Source of the DNA: Streptomyces flavofungini | GTDB taxonomy: Bacteria > Actinomycetota > Actinomycetes > Streptomycetales > Streptomycetaceae | Direction of reading: 5' to 3' | NCBI RefSeq assembly: GCF_030388665.1 | Contig: NZ_CP128846.1 | Coordinates: 2,046,001 to 2,110,000, forward strand | Length of the DNA stretch: 64,000 nucleotides | Part shown: piece after piece, positions 1-8,046 of the stretch | Layout of the letters: every line of letters starts with the position of its first letter | How positions within the stretch are numbered: the first letter of the stretch is position 1 | Notes under the pieces: model-generated | Seen by the model: only the letters and a program-made list of their open reading frames with translations | What the model was told of the DNA's origin: nothing | The model's database searches: none | Position numbers and translations under genes: made by a program

Positions 1-1353
1 ATCGGCGCGCTGATCCTCGACGGCCGGATCGCGCTGCACGTCCGGCTCCCCGCCGAACGGGAGCTCGCCACGGCCCTCAACACCAGCAGGGCGACGATCA
101 CCGCGGTGTACGACCTGCTGCGCGAAGGCGGCTACGCCCGCAGCAGACGAGGGGCGGGTACGTGGACGGCGTTGCCCGAGGGCCGGGCACCGCACGGCGT
201 CAGCCGGCACCTGCGGCCCCACGACAGCGCCATCGACCTGGCCAGGGCCGCGCCCGCGCTGCCCGAACAGGTCCTCGTCGACGCGCTCGCCGAGGTCACG
301 CCCCGCCTCGCCGAGCACACCCGCATGCCCGGCTACCACCCCTACGGCCTGCCCGAGCTGCGGGCCGCCGTCGCCGAGCGGTTCACACGGCGGGGCCTCG
401 CGACCGTGCCGGACCAGGTCCTCGTGACCTCCGGCGCGCAGCACGCGCTCACCCTCGTCCTCGGGCTGCTGTGCCGCCCGGGCGACCGGGTGCTGGTCGA
501 GAACCCGTCGTACCCGAACGCCCTGGAGGCGATGCGCCGGGCCCGGCTGCGGACGGTGTCGGTGCCGGTGACCGACACCGGCTGGGACGTGGAGATCGTG
601 GAGTCGACGCTGCGTCAGGCGGTGCCCCGACTCGCCTACCTGATCCCGGACTTCCACAATCCGACGGGCTGTCTGCTGCCCGCGGCAGACCGGGCGCGGG
701 TGGTCCGGGCCGCGCACCGCTCCGGGACCTGGCTCGTCGTCGACGAGTGCCTGGCCGAGCTCGCGCTCGACGTGCCCGCGCCCGCGCCGCTCGCCTCGTA
801 CGCCGGCCCCGACGCGGGCGGCGAGGTCATCACGGTGGGGTCGATGAGCAAGACGCACTGGGGCGGTCTGCGCATCGGCTGGCTGCGGGCGTCCTCGCGG
901 CTCGTGACCGAGCTGGCCGGGCAGCGCGTCGCCACCGACATGGGCGGCTCGGTCCTTGACCAGCTCCTGGCCCTCGCCCTGCTCGACCGCCCCGGGGAGT
1001 TGCTGTCGCTCCGCGTCGAGCAGCTCCGCGAGCAGCGCGCCGCCCTGGCCGCCGCGCTCACCGAGCACGTGCCCCAGTGGACGTGGCGGCTGCCGTCCGG
1101 CGGCCTGTCCCTCTGGGTCGACCTGGGCGCGCCGATCGCATCGGCGCTCGCGGAGCGGGCGCTCGATCACGGCGTCCGGATCGAGGGCGGCGGCTGCTTC
1201 GCCCCCGACCCGGGCCTGTTCGAGCAGCGCCTGCGCATCCCGTACACCACGACCCCGGACACGCTGCGCGAGGCGGTCCAGCGCATGGCGAGGACGCTCG
1301 CCGACGGACTGCCCCGGACCCCGGCCGACCGCAAGCCGCACTGGATCGCCTGA
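1..1353 (+). CDS. MocR/PdxR-type GntR regulator with aminotransferase domain (5' end missing)
   Basis: A transcriptional regulator in which a winged-helix GntR domain is fused to a fold-type I aminotransferase-like domain that binds PLP. The reading frame is open from base 1, so the start lies outside the window. The visible N-terminus (LPAERELATALNTSRATITA, then YDLLREGGY) is the recognition part of the GntR HTH. The rest is the aminotransferase domain, with the PLP lysine in SMSKTHWGGLRIGW and the conserved PDFHNPTG segment. MocR proteins usually control PLP, GABA, taurine or export genes, often a divergently transcribed neighbour, but that neighbour would be left of the window. The gene ends against a strong convergent hairpin. 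Confidence 0.88.
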   Translation: MGALILDGRIALHVRLPAERELATALNTSRATITAVYDLLREGGYARSRRGAGTWTALPEGRAPHGVSRHLRPHDSAIDLARAAPALPEQVLVDALAEVTPRLAEHTRMPGYHPYGLPELRAAVAERFTRRGLATVPDQVLVTSGAQHALTLVLGLLCRPGDRVLVENPSYPNALEAMRRARLRTVSVPVTDTGWDVEIVESTLRQAVPRLAYLIPDFHNPTGCLLPAADRARVVRAAHRSGTWLVVDECLAELALDVPAPAPLASYAGPDAGGEVITVGSMSKTHWGGLRIGWLRASSRLVTELAGQRVATDMGGSVLDQLLALALLDRPGELLSLRVEQLREQRAALAAALTEHVPQWTWRLPSGGLSLWVDLGAPIASALAERALDHGVRIEGGGCFAPDPGLFEQRLRIPYTTTPDTLREAVQRMARTLADGLPRTPADRKPHWIA

Positions 1354-1438
1354 CCGTTGCGGTGCGCGCCCCGCTGGGACGCGGGGCGGGGCCCCTGTGC
1401 GGCTCCGCCGCGTGGGTGCGACCAGCCACCGACGGCCC

Positions 1439-1479
1439 GCGGCGTGAGCGCCTCGCCTCCAGCGAGGCGCTCACGCCGC
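1439..1479. terminator. 18-bp perfect hairpin between convergent genes
   Basis: The arms gcggcgtgagcgcctcgc (1439-1456) and its exact complement (1462-1479) enclose the 5-nt loop ctcca. The hairpin sits between two convergent genes and its right arm contains the stop codon of the leftward gene (1471-1473). It has no U-tract, as is common for Streptomyces terminators. It could act in both directions. Confidence 0.8.
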
Positions 1480-2625
1480 CGTCGTGACCTTGTTCTGCTC
1501 GAACGAGTCCAGCGTCCGCGCGAAGTCGCGGGTGGAGAGCAGCAGCTTGTAGATGATGGCGAGTTCGAAGACCAGCAGCAGCGCGCCGGACACGATCGTC
1601 GCGGGGATCACCACGTCGAACAGCGGGCCGATGATGAAGACGCCCATCTGGAACTCGATGCCGCTGACCAGGTGCGTACGGATACGGTGGCGCAGCAGGA
1701 AGGAGCGCGCCCGCAGGTACGCGGGGAACTTGCCGCGGAACTCCTGGTGCAGGTCGATGACCTGGGCCTTGCGACGCCGACGGCCCGCCGCGGCGGGGTC
1801 ACCGCCCTCGACGCCGCCCTCGACGCCGTCCTCGGTGCCGCGCTCCGTGCCGTGCTCGGCACCCTGGTCGAAGCCGGCCTCCGCGGGACCCTCGGCGGCC
1901 CCGAACTTCCCGGCGGTGAACGGAGCGTCGGCGTACCCGGCCGCCGCGCCCACGCCCTCGGCCGCCTCGGCCCGCTCGTGCCCTTCGGCCTTCGCCCGCT
2001 CCAGGTCCTGCTCCACGTCCGCCTCGGGGTTGTCCCGCAGCAGGTCCTCCATGAAGGCGAGCTCGGCGGCGTTCTCGGCCCGCCGGGCGGCCCGGACGCG
2101 GGCCTTGATCTGCTTGCGCATGGTGTACCGGATCTTGAATATCTCCAGCGAGTTGATGTACCGGAGCGTGTCGAGGAAGACCACGGCGACCGCGAGCCAG
2201 ATGTAGGTCTCGTCGTGCGTGCGCGCGTACTGACCGCCCATCAGGGCGACCCCGCACACCATCACCCGGATGCGGTCGAAGACGAAGTCGAGCCAGGCGC
2301 CGAAGACGGAACCCTGCCCGGTCAGCCGGGCGACCTTCCCGTCCATGCAGTCGAGCACGAAGCTGAAGTGGTAGATCACCGCGCCGAGCACCAGCCAGCG
2401 CCAGTCACCGAACGCGAAGCACACCGACGAGGCGAGCCCCAGCACGAACGCGCCCCAGGTGATCTGGTTGGGCGTGATTCTCGTGTACCGCGCCGTCAGC
2501 CGCACGAGCGGCGTGGCGAGCGGGTCCACGAGGATCACGGTCCACCACGCGTCGCGCTTCTTCTGGGTGATGCGGCGCACCTCGGCGAGCGGTGGCACGT
2601 CGGGGCGCTCGAACTGTCGTGACAT
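1471..2625 (-). CDS. CDP-alcohol phosphatidyltransferase family membrane protein
   Basis: An integral membrane enzyme predicted to transfer a phospho-alcohol between CDP-linked donor and acceptor in phospholipid or phosphoinositol synthesis. The full catalytic signature is present: D92-x2-D95-G-x2-A-R-x8-G109-x3-D113-x3-D117. Hydrophobic helices run through residues 55-135, with a last hydrophobic stretch near residues 325-365. At 384 aa it is longer than typical PgsA or PIS enzymes (about 200-230 aa) because of a charged, Ala/Glu/Gly-rich cytosolic insert at about residues 190-275. An aggaag ribosome site lies 7 nt before ATG 2625. The substrate cannot be told from sequence. No partner gene is adjacent; its stop codon lies inside the terminator stem. 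Confidence 0.82.
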   Translation of the reverse strand: MSRQFERPDVPPLAEVRRITQKKRDAWWTVILVDPLATPLVRLTARYTRITPNQITWGAFVLGLASSVCFAFGDWRWLVLGAVIYHFSFVLDCMDGKVARLTGQGSVFGAWLDFVFDRIRVMVCGVALMGGQYARTHDETYIWLAVAVVFLDTLRYINSLEIFKIRYTMRKQIKARVRAARRAENAAELAFMEDLLRDNPEADVEQDLERAKAEGHERAEAAEGVGAAAGYADAPFTAGKFGAAEGPAEAGFDQGAEHGTERGTEDGVEGGVEGGDPAAAGRRRRKAQVIDLHQEFRGKFPAYLRARSFLLRHRIRTHLVSGIEFQMGVFIIGPLFDVVIPATIVSGALLLVFELAIIYKLLLSTRDFARTLDSFEQNKVTTAA

Positions 2626-2661
2626 GGGTCAACTTCCTGGCGTTCGAATGAAGTTCATCTC

Positions 2662-2691
2662 ACGCTAGGTAGCCATTCATGGAAGGAACAA
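2662..2691 (-). promoter_or_regulatory. candidate promoter of the CDP-alcohol transferase gene
   Basis: On the minus strand TTGTTC (2686-2691) is followed after 18 bp by TAGCGT (2662-2667), a fair SigHrdB-type match 37 nt before the start codon. The palindrome atgaagttcat (2648-2658) lies just downstream and ccattcatgg overlaps the spacer. The call rests on consensus match alone. Confidence 0.35.
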
Positions 2692-2771
2692 GCGCTTACG
2701 TACGCAACCTTCGGGCAGGGTTATGGGTCACACAGACGTACCCGGTCCATGGCCAAGCCAGGATGAACCCG

Positions 2772-2830
2772 CGTTATGCGAGCGTTATCGAATGACCGGG
2801 CCGTTATCGAAAGACGTCGCGGAGCGTTAC
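2772..2830. repeat. four spaced CGTTAT direct repeats
   Basis: The 277-bp gap between 2626 and 2902 has no credible gene. It holds cgttat at 2772, 2783 and 2802, and cgttac at 2825. The first two are 11 bp apart (one helical turn). The second and third are each followed by cga. This resembles an array of binding half-sites for an unknown regulator. Confidence 0.4.
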
Positions 2831-2902
2831 GTCACACCGGGCCGGCACTCCCCACACTCATGCCGAAGTGCCCCCAACTCCCCTTGAAGCACCACCAAAA
2901 GG

Positions 2903-4144
2903 TCATCGCTCCCCACCCGTGTCCTTCACAGCGCCGCCACGCGCGGCCCGCACAATCTCCTCCTCGATCAGATCGGCCGCCATCTTCGTGCCGCCCTCCC
3001 CCGCCATGCCCGCGCGCACCTCGTCGAGCCTGCGGGCGACTTCGGGGTCGGCCACGATGTCCAGGACCGCCGCGCGCAGCGTCTCGGCGTCGGCCTCCTC
3101 CATGGGCAGGTGCCGGGCGACCCCGAGCCCCTGGAGCATGTCCGCGTTGCCGAACTGGTCGACGGCCTGGGGCACGGCGACCATCGGCGTCCCCGTGGCG
3201 AGGCCCTCCTGGCTGCCGCCCGCGCCGGCGTGCGTGATGAAGGCGTCGGCCTCCTTGAGGATCGCCAACTGCGGCACCCAGCGGTGCACTTCGACGTTGG
3301 CGGGCACGTCACCGAGGTCGGCGACGTCGACGTGCTTGCCGATCTGGAGCACCATGTGCCAGCCGGGCAGGTCGCCGAAGGCCTCGACGCACGCGCGGTA
3401 GAACCCGGGCTGCTTGGTGAACGCCGAGCCGAGCGACACGAGCAGCACCTTCTCCGCGCCCTCGGGGCGCCGCCACTCCCCCTGCGCGGCGCGGTCGCCC
3501 TGGCAGGCGCCGACGAAGGTGTGCACGCTCTCGTCGACCCGGTCGGCGTGGGGCTGCAGCGCCTTGGGGATCAGGACGAGCGAGCGCGGCGGGCGGCCGA
3601 CGAACGGGTCGTGGTGCTGGGTGATCCCGTTCTCCGCCAGCCAGGCCTGGAAGCGCGCGAAGTACGCCCGGCCCCGCTCGGTCTCCCGCAGTGGGGCGTA
3701 GAGCGGCTCGCCGACCTCCTCCTCGTACCCCTCCCAGGCCACCAGGTTCGGCGAGAGGGAGATCTCGGGGACGCCCCAGCGGCGGGCGAGCACGCGCGCG
3801 GGGTAGGACGTGATGTCGTGCAGGACGATGTCCGGCTCGTCGCCCTCGTACGCCGCGAGGAGCTGCGGCAGCGCGTTGATGGCGTCGTTCAGGAACGGCT
3901 CGATGTTGTCGATCAGGGTGTCGCCCCAGGCCTCCGGGTCGGCGTCGGGGCCCGGGAGCGTGGTGGTGTAGAGCACGGGTTCGGCCCCGGTCTCGGCGAT
4001 CTTCTCCTCGAAGGCGTGCGGGATCGCGTACGTGACGCGGTGGCCGCGGGCGACGAGTTCCCGGATCACTTCGAGGCTCGGGTTCACGTGCCCGTGGGCG
4101 GCGATGGAGAACATGGCGATGTGGGCACGCTGCGGTGTGGTCAT
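2903..4144 (-). CDS. macrolide-family UDP-sugar glycosyltransferase (GT1, OleD/MgtA-like)
   Basis: A GT-B fold transferase of the MGT family, which moves glucose from UDP-glucose onto macrolides and other hydroxylated natural products, typically inactivating them in the cytosol for self-protection. The N-terminus carries the acceptor-side histidine in [13 protein letters not shown]. The C-terminal half carries the donor motif [20 protein letters not shown] and the sugar-contacting DQFGNA. At 413 aa the length is standard for OleD and OleI. The start at 4144 has no upstream ribosome site, but a good promoter ends 6 nt before it, so the mRNA may be leaderless. A MarR gene lies 73 bp upstream on the same strand. 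The natural acceptor is unknown. Confidence 0.9.
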   Translation of the reverse strand: MTTPQRAHIAMFSIAAHGHVNPSLEVIRELVARGHRVTYAIPHAFEEKIAETGAEPVLYTTTLPGPDADPEAWGDTLIDNIEPFLNDAINALPQLLAAYEGDEPDIVLHDITSYPARVLARRWGVPEISLSPNLVAWEGYEEEVGEPLYAPLRETERGRAYFARFQAWLAENGITQHHDPFVGRPPRSLVLIPKALQPHADRVDESVHTFVGACQGDRAAQGEWRRPEGAEKVLLVSLGSAFTKQPGFYRACVEAFGDLPGWHMVLQIGKHVDVADLGDVPANVEVHRWVPQLAILKEADAFITHAGAGGSQEGLATGTPMVAVPQAVDQFGNADMLQGLGVARHLPMEEADAETLRAAVLDIVADPEVARRLDEVRAGMAGEGGTKMAADLIEEEIVRAARGGAVKDTGGER

Positions 4145-4150
4145 GCCCCG

Positions 4151-4180
4151 ACCCTAGGCGAGACGATACGTATCGTGCAA
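4151..4180 (-). promoter_or_regulatory. palindrome-overlapped promoter of the glycosyltransferase, probably leaderless
   Basis: On the minus strand TTGCAC (4175-4180) is followed by an 18-bp spacer and TAGGGT (4151-4156). Only 6 nt then separate the -10 box from the ATG, so transcription would begin at or within a base or two of the start codon. A perfect 14-bp palindrome, acgatacgtatcgt (4163-4176), fills the spacer and touches the -35 box. It is a classic repressor operator position for a TetR- or MarR-type protein. Confidence 0.65.
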
Positions 4181-4217
4181 TCCATTTCTCGCGCCGGGCC
4201 GACGCACGGGCCCCGGG

Positions 4218-4661
4218 TCACTCCCCGGGCACTCCCGCGTTGTACCGCAGCAGATACTCCGCGAAGCGCTCCAGGTCCGGACCGCTCCAGTCCGCGAGCC
4301 GCTCCCGGAACGCGACGCGGCGGCTGTCGGTGACCTCCCTGAGCAGCCCCGTGCCGCGCTCGGTCAGATGCAGCACCTGCACGCGATGGTCGTCCGGATC
4401 GAGGCGCCGCTCCACCAGACCGGCCTTCTCCAGGGCCCCCACCTGCCTGCTGATCGTCGACTTGTCCAGCGTGTAGTACGCCGCGAGGTCCGTCGCGCGG
4501 CAGCCGCCCCGGTCCTCCAGGTGGCTCAGGAGCGTGAAGGACACCAGTGACAGCTCGGGGTGCATCCGGGCGGCACTGGCTCGCGCCCGCCGCGCGAACG
4601 CCGTCATCTCGCGCTGGATGATCTCGATCGGCCCGTCCCGGCCCGGCTCGCCCTCGGTCAC
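4218..4661 (-). CDS. MarR-family transcriptional regulator
   Basis: A 147-residue dimeric winged-helix regulator. The DNA-binding core is seen in CRATDLAAYYTLDKSTISRQ followed by VGALEKAGLVERRLDPDDHR (recognition helix plus wing), with dimerisation helices at each end. The GTG at 4661 was chosen because gaggagg lies 8-10 nt upstream; the frame stays open far upstream but there it runs through unrelated sequence. It is divergent from a membrane protein gene, and a dyad-rich intergenic region lies between them, which suggests autoregulation and control of that neighbour. It is also co-directional with the downstream glycosyltransferase, which has its own promoter. Confidence 0.88.
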   Translation of the reverse strand: MTEGEPGRDGPIEIIQREMTAFARRARASAARMHPELSLVSFTLLSHLEDRGGCRATDLAAYYTLDKSTISRQVGALEKAGLVERRLDPDDHRVQVLHLTERGTGLLREVTDSRRVAFRERLADWSGPDLERFAEYLLRYNAGVPGE

Positions 4662-4678
4662 GGTTTCCGCCTCCTCCG

Positions 4679-4731
4679 CGAATGGTTGTACAGTACAACA
4701 TTGAGTGAGAGTTGTATAAGCCAACCATTCG
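4679..4731. promoter_or_regulatory. nested inverted repeats between MarR and membrane protein genes
   Basis: A perfect 15-bp palindrome, gttgtacagtacaac (4685-4699, centre 4692), lies inside a larger inverted repeat made of cgaatggttg (4679-4688) and caaccattcg (4722-4731). A partial copy, gttgta, occurs at 4711-4716. The region sits 17 nt before the MarR start and 23 nt before the divergent gene, so it is a likely MarR operator for both. Confidence 0.7.
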
Positions 4732-4754
4732 TCGACCCTCTGGAAGCGATCTGC

Positions 4755-5816
4755 ATGACGGCCACCGCCCGCGGCCCCCTGGGCCCCCTCGGTCACGTAC
4801 TCGTCCATCTCGTGACTCCCCTGCTGATGTGCCTGGGCATGGGCCTCGCCTACATGAGCGCCTTCGTCACCCCCGAACCGCACCGGCTGCCGGTCGCGGT
4901 CGTCGGCACCGACGCCCGCGCCCACGACGTCGTCCGGTCCCTCGGCGCCGGGGCGGGCGACGCCCTCGACGTCCGGCCGCTCGCCTCCCGCGCCGGGGCC
5001 GTCGAGGAGCTGAAGTCCCTCGACATCTCCGGCGCGTACGTCCCCGGCACCAAGGCCCCCGAGCTCCTGGTCGCCTCCGCGGGCTCCGACATGAGCGCGC
5101 TCGCCGCGCAGAAGGCCTTCACCCCGCTCGCCGCGGCCGAGGGCGCTCCCCTGAAGGTCACCGACGTGGCCGCGCCCGTCGACGACGACCCGACCGGCCA
5201 GGGCCTCTTCTTCCTCCTGGTCGCGGTGAGCATCGGCTCGTACGCCTCGGTCGCCGCGCTCGGCGCCGCGGGCGCGGGACTGCGGATGCGGACGCGGGCC
5301 GCGCTCGCCGCCGGGGTCTCGCTCGCCGTCAGCGTGATCGGGGCGGCGCTCGCGGGTCCGGTGTTCCACCTCGCGCACCACGGCCTCGCCGGGGTGTGGG
5401 CGATGGCCTGGCTGTACTCGGCGGGCATCCTCTTCATGGGCCTCGGCCTGCACACGTTCCTGAAGCGCTGGACCACGCTCGCGATGATGGTCCTGTTCGT
5501 GATGCTCAACTTCACGTCGTCCGGCGGCCTCTTCCGGCCCGAGCTGCAGAACGGCTTCTACGGCTCGCTGCACTCCTTCTGGAACGGCGCGGGCTTCGTC
5601 GAGGGCGTCCGGGGCCAGTTGTACTTCGACGGCCTCGACCTCGGCCGGTCCGTCTGGACGCTGCTCGCGTGGCTGGCGGCGGGGCTCGCGCTCACGGCGG
5701 TGGCGGCGCTGCGGGAGCGGCGGCAGCGCGCGGCCGCACCGCGCCCCGCGGCCGGGTCGGCCGGGGAGGCCGACGAGGCCGCGGAGGAGGAGATGGAGGA
5801 GTCGGTCGGCGTCTGA
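4755..5816 (+). CDS. six-TM membrane protein, YhgE/Pip or ABC-2 permease-like
   Basis: A 353-residue integral membrane protein. A first TM helix (about residues 12-35) is followed by an outside domain of about 100 residues, then five hydrophobic helices from about residue 155 to 320, and an acidic cytosolic tail (EADEAAEEEMEESVGV). One N-terminal helix, a large loop and a C-terminal helical bundle is the layout of YhgE/Pip-like and ABC-2-type export proteins. No ATPase gene is near. The ATG at 4755 follows ggaagcg at about 9 nt. Divergence from a MarR gene suggests an inducible export or membrane-stress role; that is inference. Confidence 0.7.
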   Translation: MTATARGPLGPLGHVLVHLVTPLLMCLGMGLAYMSAFVTPEPHRLPVAVVGTDARAHDVVRSLGAGAGDALDVRPLASRAGAVEELKSLDISGAYVPGTKAPELLVASAGSDMSALAAQKAFTPLAAAEGAPLKVTDVAAPVDDDPTGQGLFFLLVAVSIGSYASVAALGAAGAGLRMRTRAALAAGVSLAVSVIGAALAGPVFHLAHHGLAGVWAMAWLYSAGILFMGLGLHTFLKRWTTLAMMVLFVMLNFTSSGGLFRPELQNGFYGSLHSFWNGAGFVEGVRGQLYFDGLDLGRSVWTLLAWLAAGLALTAVAALRERRQRAAAPRPAAGSAGEADEAAEEEMEESVGV

Positions 5817-5869
5817 GGCGGTACGGGGTACGGAGGCGGTACGGGGTACGGAGGCGGTACGGAGTACGG
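5816..5869. repeat. three tandem 18-bp repeats at the end of the membrane protein gene
   Basis: Copies start at 5816, 5834 and 5852. The first two are identical and the third differs by one base. Each holds two gtacgg boxes. The first copy begins inside the stop codon. The array leads directly into the terminator hairpin. Confidence 0.85.
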
Positions 5870-5891
5870 GGCCACGCCCACGCGTGGCCCC
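5868..5891. terminator. 10-bp stem terminator between convergent genes
   Basis: ggggccacgc (5868-5877) pairs perfectly with gcgtggcccc (5882-5891) across the 4-nt loop ccac. It lies between the convergent membrane protein and sugar-binding protein genes, so it can serve both strands. Confidence 0.75.
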
Positions 5892-5911
5892 GTGCCCGTG
5901 TCCCGCGGTCG

Positions 5912-7207
5912 TCAGCGCTGGTAGCGCTTGAGGACCAGGTTGCCGTCCTTCACGAGGCGTTCGCGCAGCTCGTCCAGGCCGATCGCGCCGCTGTAGTACT
6001 CCTGGAGCGCGGGGGTCGCGATCTTGTCCTTCCACTCGGGGTAGCCGCGCACGGACTGGGCGGGCGCGGGGCGCAGCTGCCCGGCGAGGGCGGTGCCCGT
6101 CGCCCAGTCGTCCTTCTTCGTGCGCAGCGCCGGGTCCTTCAGGGCCGCCTTGCCGGTGGGCAGCATCCAGTCGCCGCGCGCGAGCCGCACCATGTTCGCG
6201 GGCCGCAGGAAGAAGTCGATGAACGCGGCGGCCTCCTTCTTGTGCGGGCTGTCCTCGGCGACCGAGAGGGTCTGCGGGCTGACGCCCTGCGCGAGCCCGT
6301 CCGCTCCGGCGGGTGCGGGCAGGACCCGCCAGTCGAAGCCCTTGGGCGCCTGCTGGGAGATCTGCTGACGGTAGGAGAACCCGAGCGGCACCATGGCGTA
6401 CTTGCCGCCGAAGAAGCCGGGCAGCGTGTCCGAGCCGCCCATGCCGAGCGTGCTTCCCGACGCGCTGCCGTCGATGTTGACCTGGTCGTGGACGGTGCGC
6501 GGCATGACCTCGTCGGCCGCCTCGAAGCGGATCTCGGCCTTGCCGTCGGCGCGCCGGTGGAACAGCTGCCCGCCGGTCGACAGGGACAGGTTGAGCGTCG
6601 CCGAGACGGGGTCCTTGAGCGGCCAGGCCACGCCGAACTTGCCGTCGCCGTCGCCGAGTTCCTTGGTCACCGACCGGAACTCCGACCAGCTCCAGGGCTT
6701 CTCGGGGGTCGGGATGCGGACGCCGGACTTCTTGAGCCACGTCGCGTTGGCGATCAGGACGCGCGGCTCCTGCAGGAACGGCACTCCGTAGACCTTGCCG
6801 CCGAAGGTCGCGGTGTCCCAACTGGCCTCGGGGATGTCCGACTTCAGCCGCTCGGGAAGGAGGTCGCCGAGGTCCGCGAGGTAGCCGCCGTAGGCGAAGT
6901 CCGCGAGGTCGTCGGAGGCGTCGTGGATGATGTCCGGTGCCTCACCGCCCTCGAAGGAGGTGAGCAGCTGGTCGTGGATGCTGGTCCAACTGCCCTGCAC
7001 GTACTCGACCTTGACGTCGGGGTGGGTGGCGTTCCACTTCTTCACCAGCTCCTTGTTGGCTTCCACGGACTCCTGCTGCCAGGCGAGGGACTGGAAGCGC
7101 AGCGTGATCCGGCCGTCCGACTCGCCGTCGCCGTCGTCGGAGCACCCGGCGAGCAGCAGGACGAGCGCGGCGGCCACGGCGCCGGACGCGCGTGCGCGTA
7201 CCCCCAT
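5912..7207 (-). CDS. sugar ABC transporter solute-binding lipoprotein
   Basis: A 431-residue extracellular binding protein of the carbohydrate (family 1) type, which captures an oligosaccharide outside the membrane and delivers it to the two permeases encoded just upstream. The N-terminus is a lipoprotein signal: a hydrophobic stretch then the lipobox LLAGC, with the acylated Cys near residue 22. Typical family features include APDIIHDASDDLADFAYGGY and YGVPFLQEPRVLIANATWLKKSG. The ATG at 7207 overlaps the permease stop by one base (TGATG), so the genes are translationally coupled. This is the last gene of the operon. The ligand is not evident. Confidence 0.92.
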   Translation of the reverse strand: MGVRARASGAVAAALVLLLAGCSDDGDGESDGRITLRFQSLAWQQESVEANKELVKKWNATHPDVKVEYVQGSWTSIHDQLLTSFEGGEAPDIIHDASDDLADFAYGGYLADLGDLLPERLKSDIPEASWDTATFGGKVYGVPFLQEPRVLIANATWLKKSGVRIPTPEKPWSWSEFRSVTKELGDGDGKFGVAWPLKDPVSATLNLSLSTGGQLFHRRADGKAEIRFEAADEVMPRTVHDQVNIDGSASGSTLGMGGSDTLPGFFGGKYAMVPLGFSYRQQISQQAPKGFDWRVLPAPAGADGLAQGVSPQTLSVAEDSPHKKEAAAFIDFFLRPANMVRLARGDWMLPTGKAALKDPALRTKKDDWATGTALAGQLRPAPAQSVRGYPEWKDKIATPALQEYYSGAIGLDELRERLVKDGNLVLKRYQR

Positions 7208-8046
7208 CAGCTCTTCACCGCCCCTGCCAGCATGCCGCCGGTGATCCGTTTCTGGATGATCGCGAAGAGCACGAGCGAGGGGAGCGTCGCGAGGAACGCG
7301 GCGGCGGCGAGCGGGCCGAGGTCGGCCGCGCCCTCCGCGCCCAGGAAGTGGGTGAGGACGACCGGCAACGTCTGTTTCTCCGGGGTCTTGAGCAGGACGA
7401 GCGCGAAGAAGAACTCGTTCCACGCGGTGATGAACGCGAACAGGGCCGTCGCCACGATGCCCGGCGCCAGCAGCGGCGCGGTCACGGACACCAGGGTGCG
7501 CAGCTTGCTCGCGCCGTCGACGGCGGCGGCCTCCTCCAGCTCGGTCGGCACGGCGCGGACGTACCCGACGAGCATCCACAGGGCGAACGGCAGCGCCCAC
7601 ACCACGTACACCATGATCAGACCCGGCAGTGAGTTGATCAGGTGCAGGTTCTTCAGGACCAGGAACAGCGGGATGATCACCAGGACGAACGGGAACGCCT
7701 GGCTGACCACGACCCAGCCGGTCGCGGCCCGCGCGAGCAGCGTGCGGTGCCGCGCCATGACGTACGCCATCGGGGTCGCGATGACGACGGCGACGAGCGA
7801 CGCGCTGAGCGCCGCGATCAGCGAGTTGCCCGCCGCTTCGAGCAGCGGCTGCTCGTCGAAGGCCTGGCGGTAGTTGGCGAGGGTGGGGTCCTTCGGGATC
7901 CAGGTGGGGTGCAGGCTGCCCAGTTCGCGCGCCGGTTTGAAGGACGTGGAGATCAGCCACAGGAACGGGAAGGCGAGGAAGACGAGGTACGCGAGGAGCG
8001 CGAGGTACTGCCCGGCCCGCGCCGGCCCGCTGGTCCGTCGGGTCAC
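7207..8046 (-). CDS. carbohydrate ABC transporter permease (MalG-type)
   Basis: A 279-residue inner-membrane permease with about six TM helices, forming half of the sugar channel. The EAA loop that contacts the ATPase is seen as ELEEAAAVDGASKLRTLVSV followed by TAPLLAPG. It overlaps the preceding permease gene by 4 bp (ATGA) and abuts the binding protein gene. MalG-type permeases normally follow the MalF-type partner, as here. No ATPase gene is in the operon; Streptomyces importers of this class commonly share the housekeeping ATPase MsiK, which is probably encoded elsewhere. Confidence 0.92.
   Translation of the reverse strand: MTRRTSGPARAGQYLALLAYLVFLAFPFLWLISTSFKPARELGSLHPTWIPKDPTLANYRQAFDEQPLLEAAGNSLIAALSASLVAVVIATPMAYVMARHRTLLARAATGWVVVSQAFPFVLVIIPLFLVLKNLHLINSLPGLIMVYVVWALPFALWMLVGYVRAVPTELEEAAAVDGASKLRTLVSVTAPLLAPGIVATALFAFITAWNEFFFALVLLKTPEKQTLPVVLTHFLGAEGAADLGPLAAAAFLATLPSLVLFAIIQKRITGGMLAGAVKS

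Noticed and set aside
4218..6821. An 867-codon leftward open frame spanning the MarR gene and the sugar-binding protein region
   Set aside because: Only its last 147 codons encode a recognisable protein (MarR). The rest runs antisense to the membrane protein gene and in the wrong frame of the binding protein gene.
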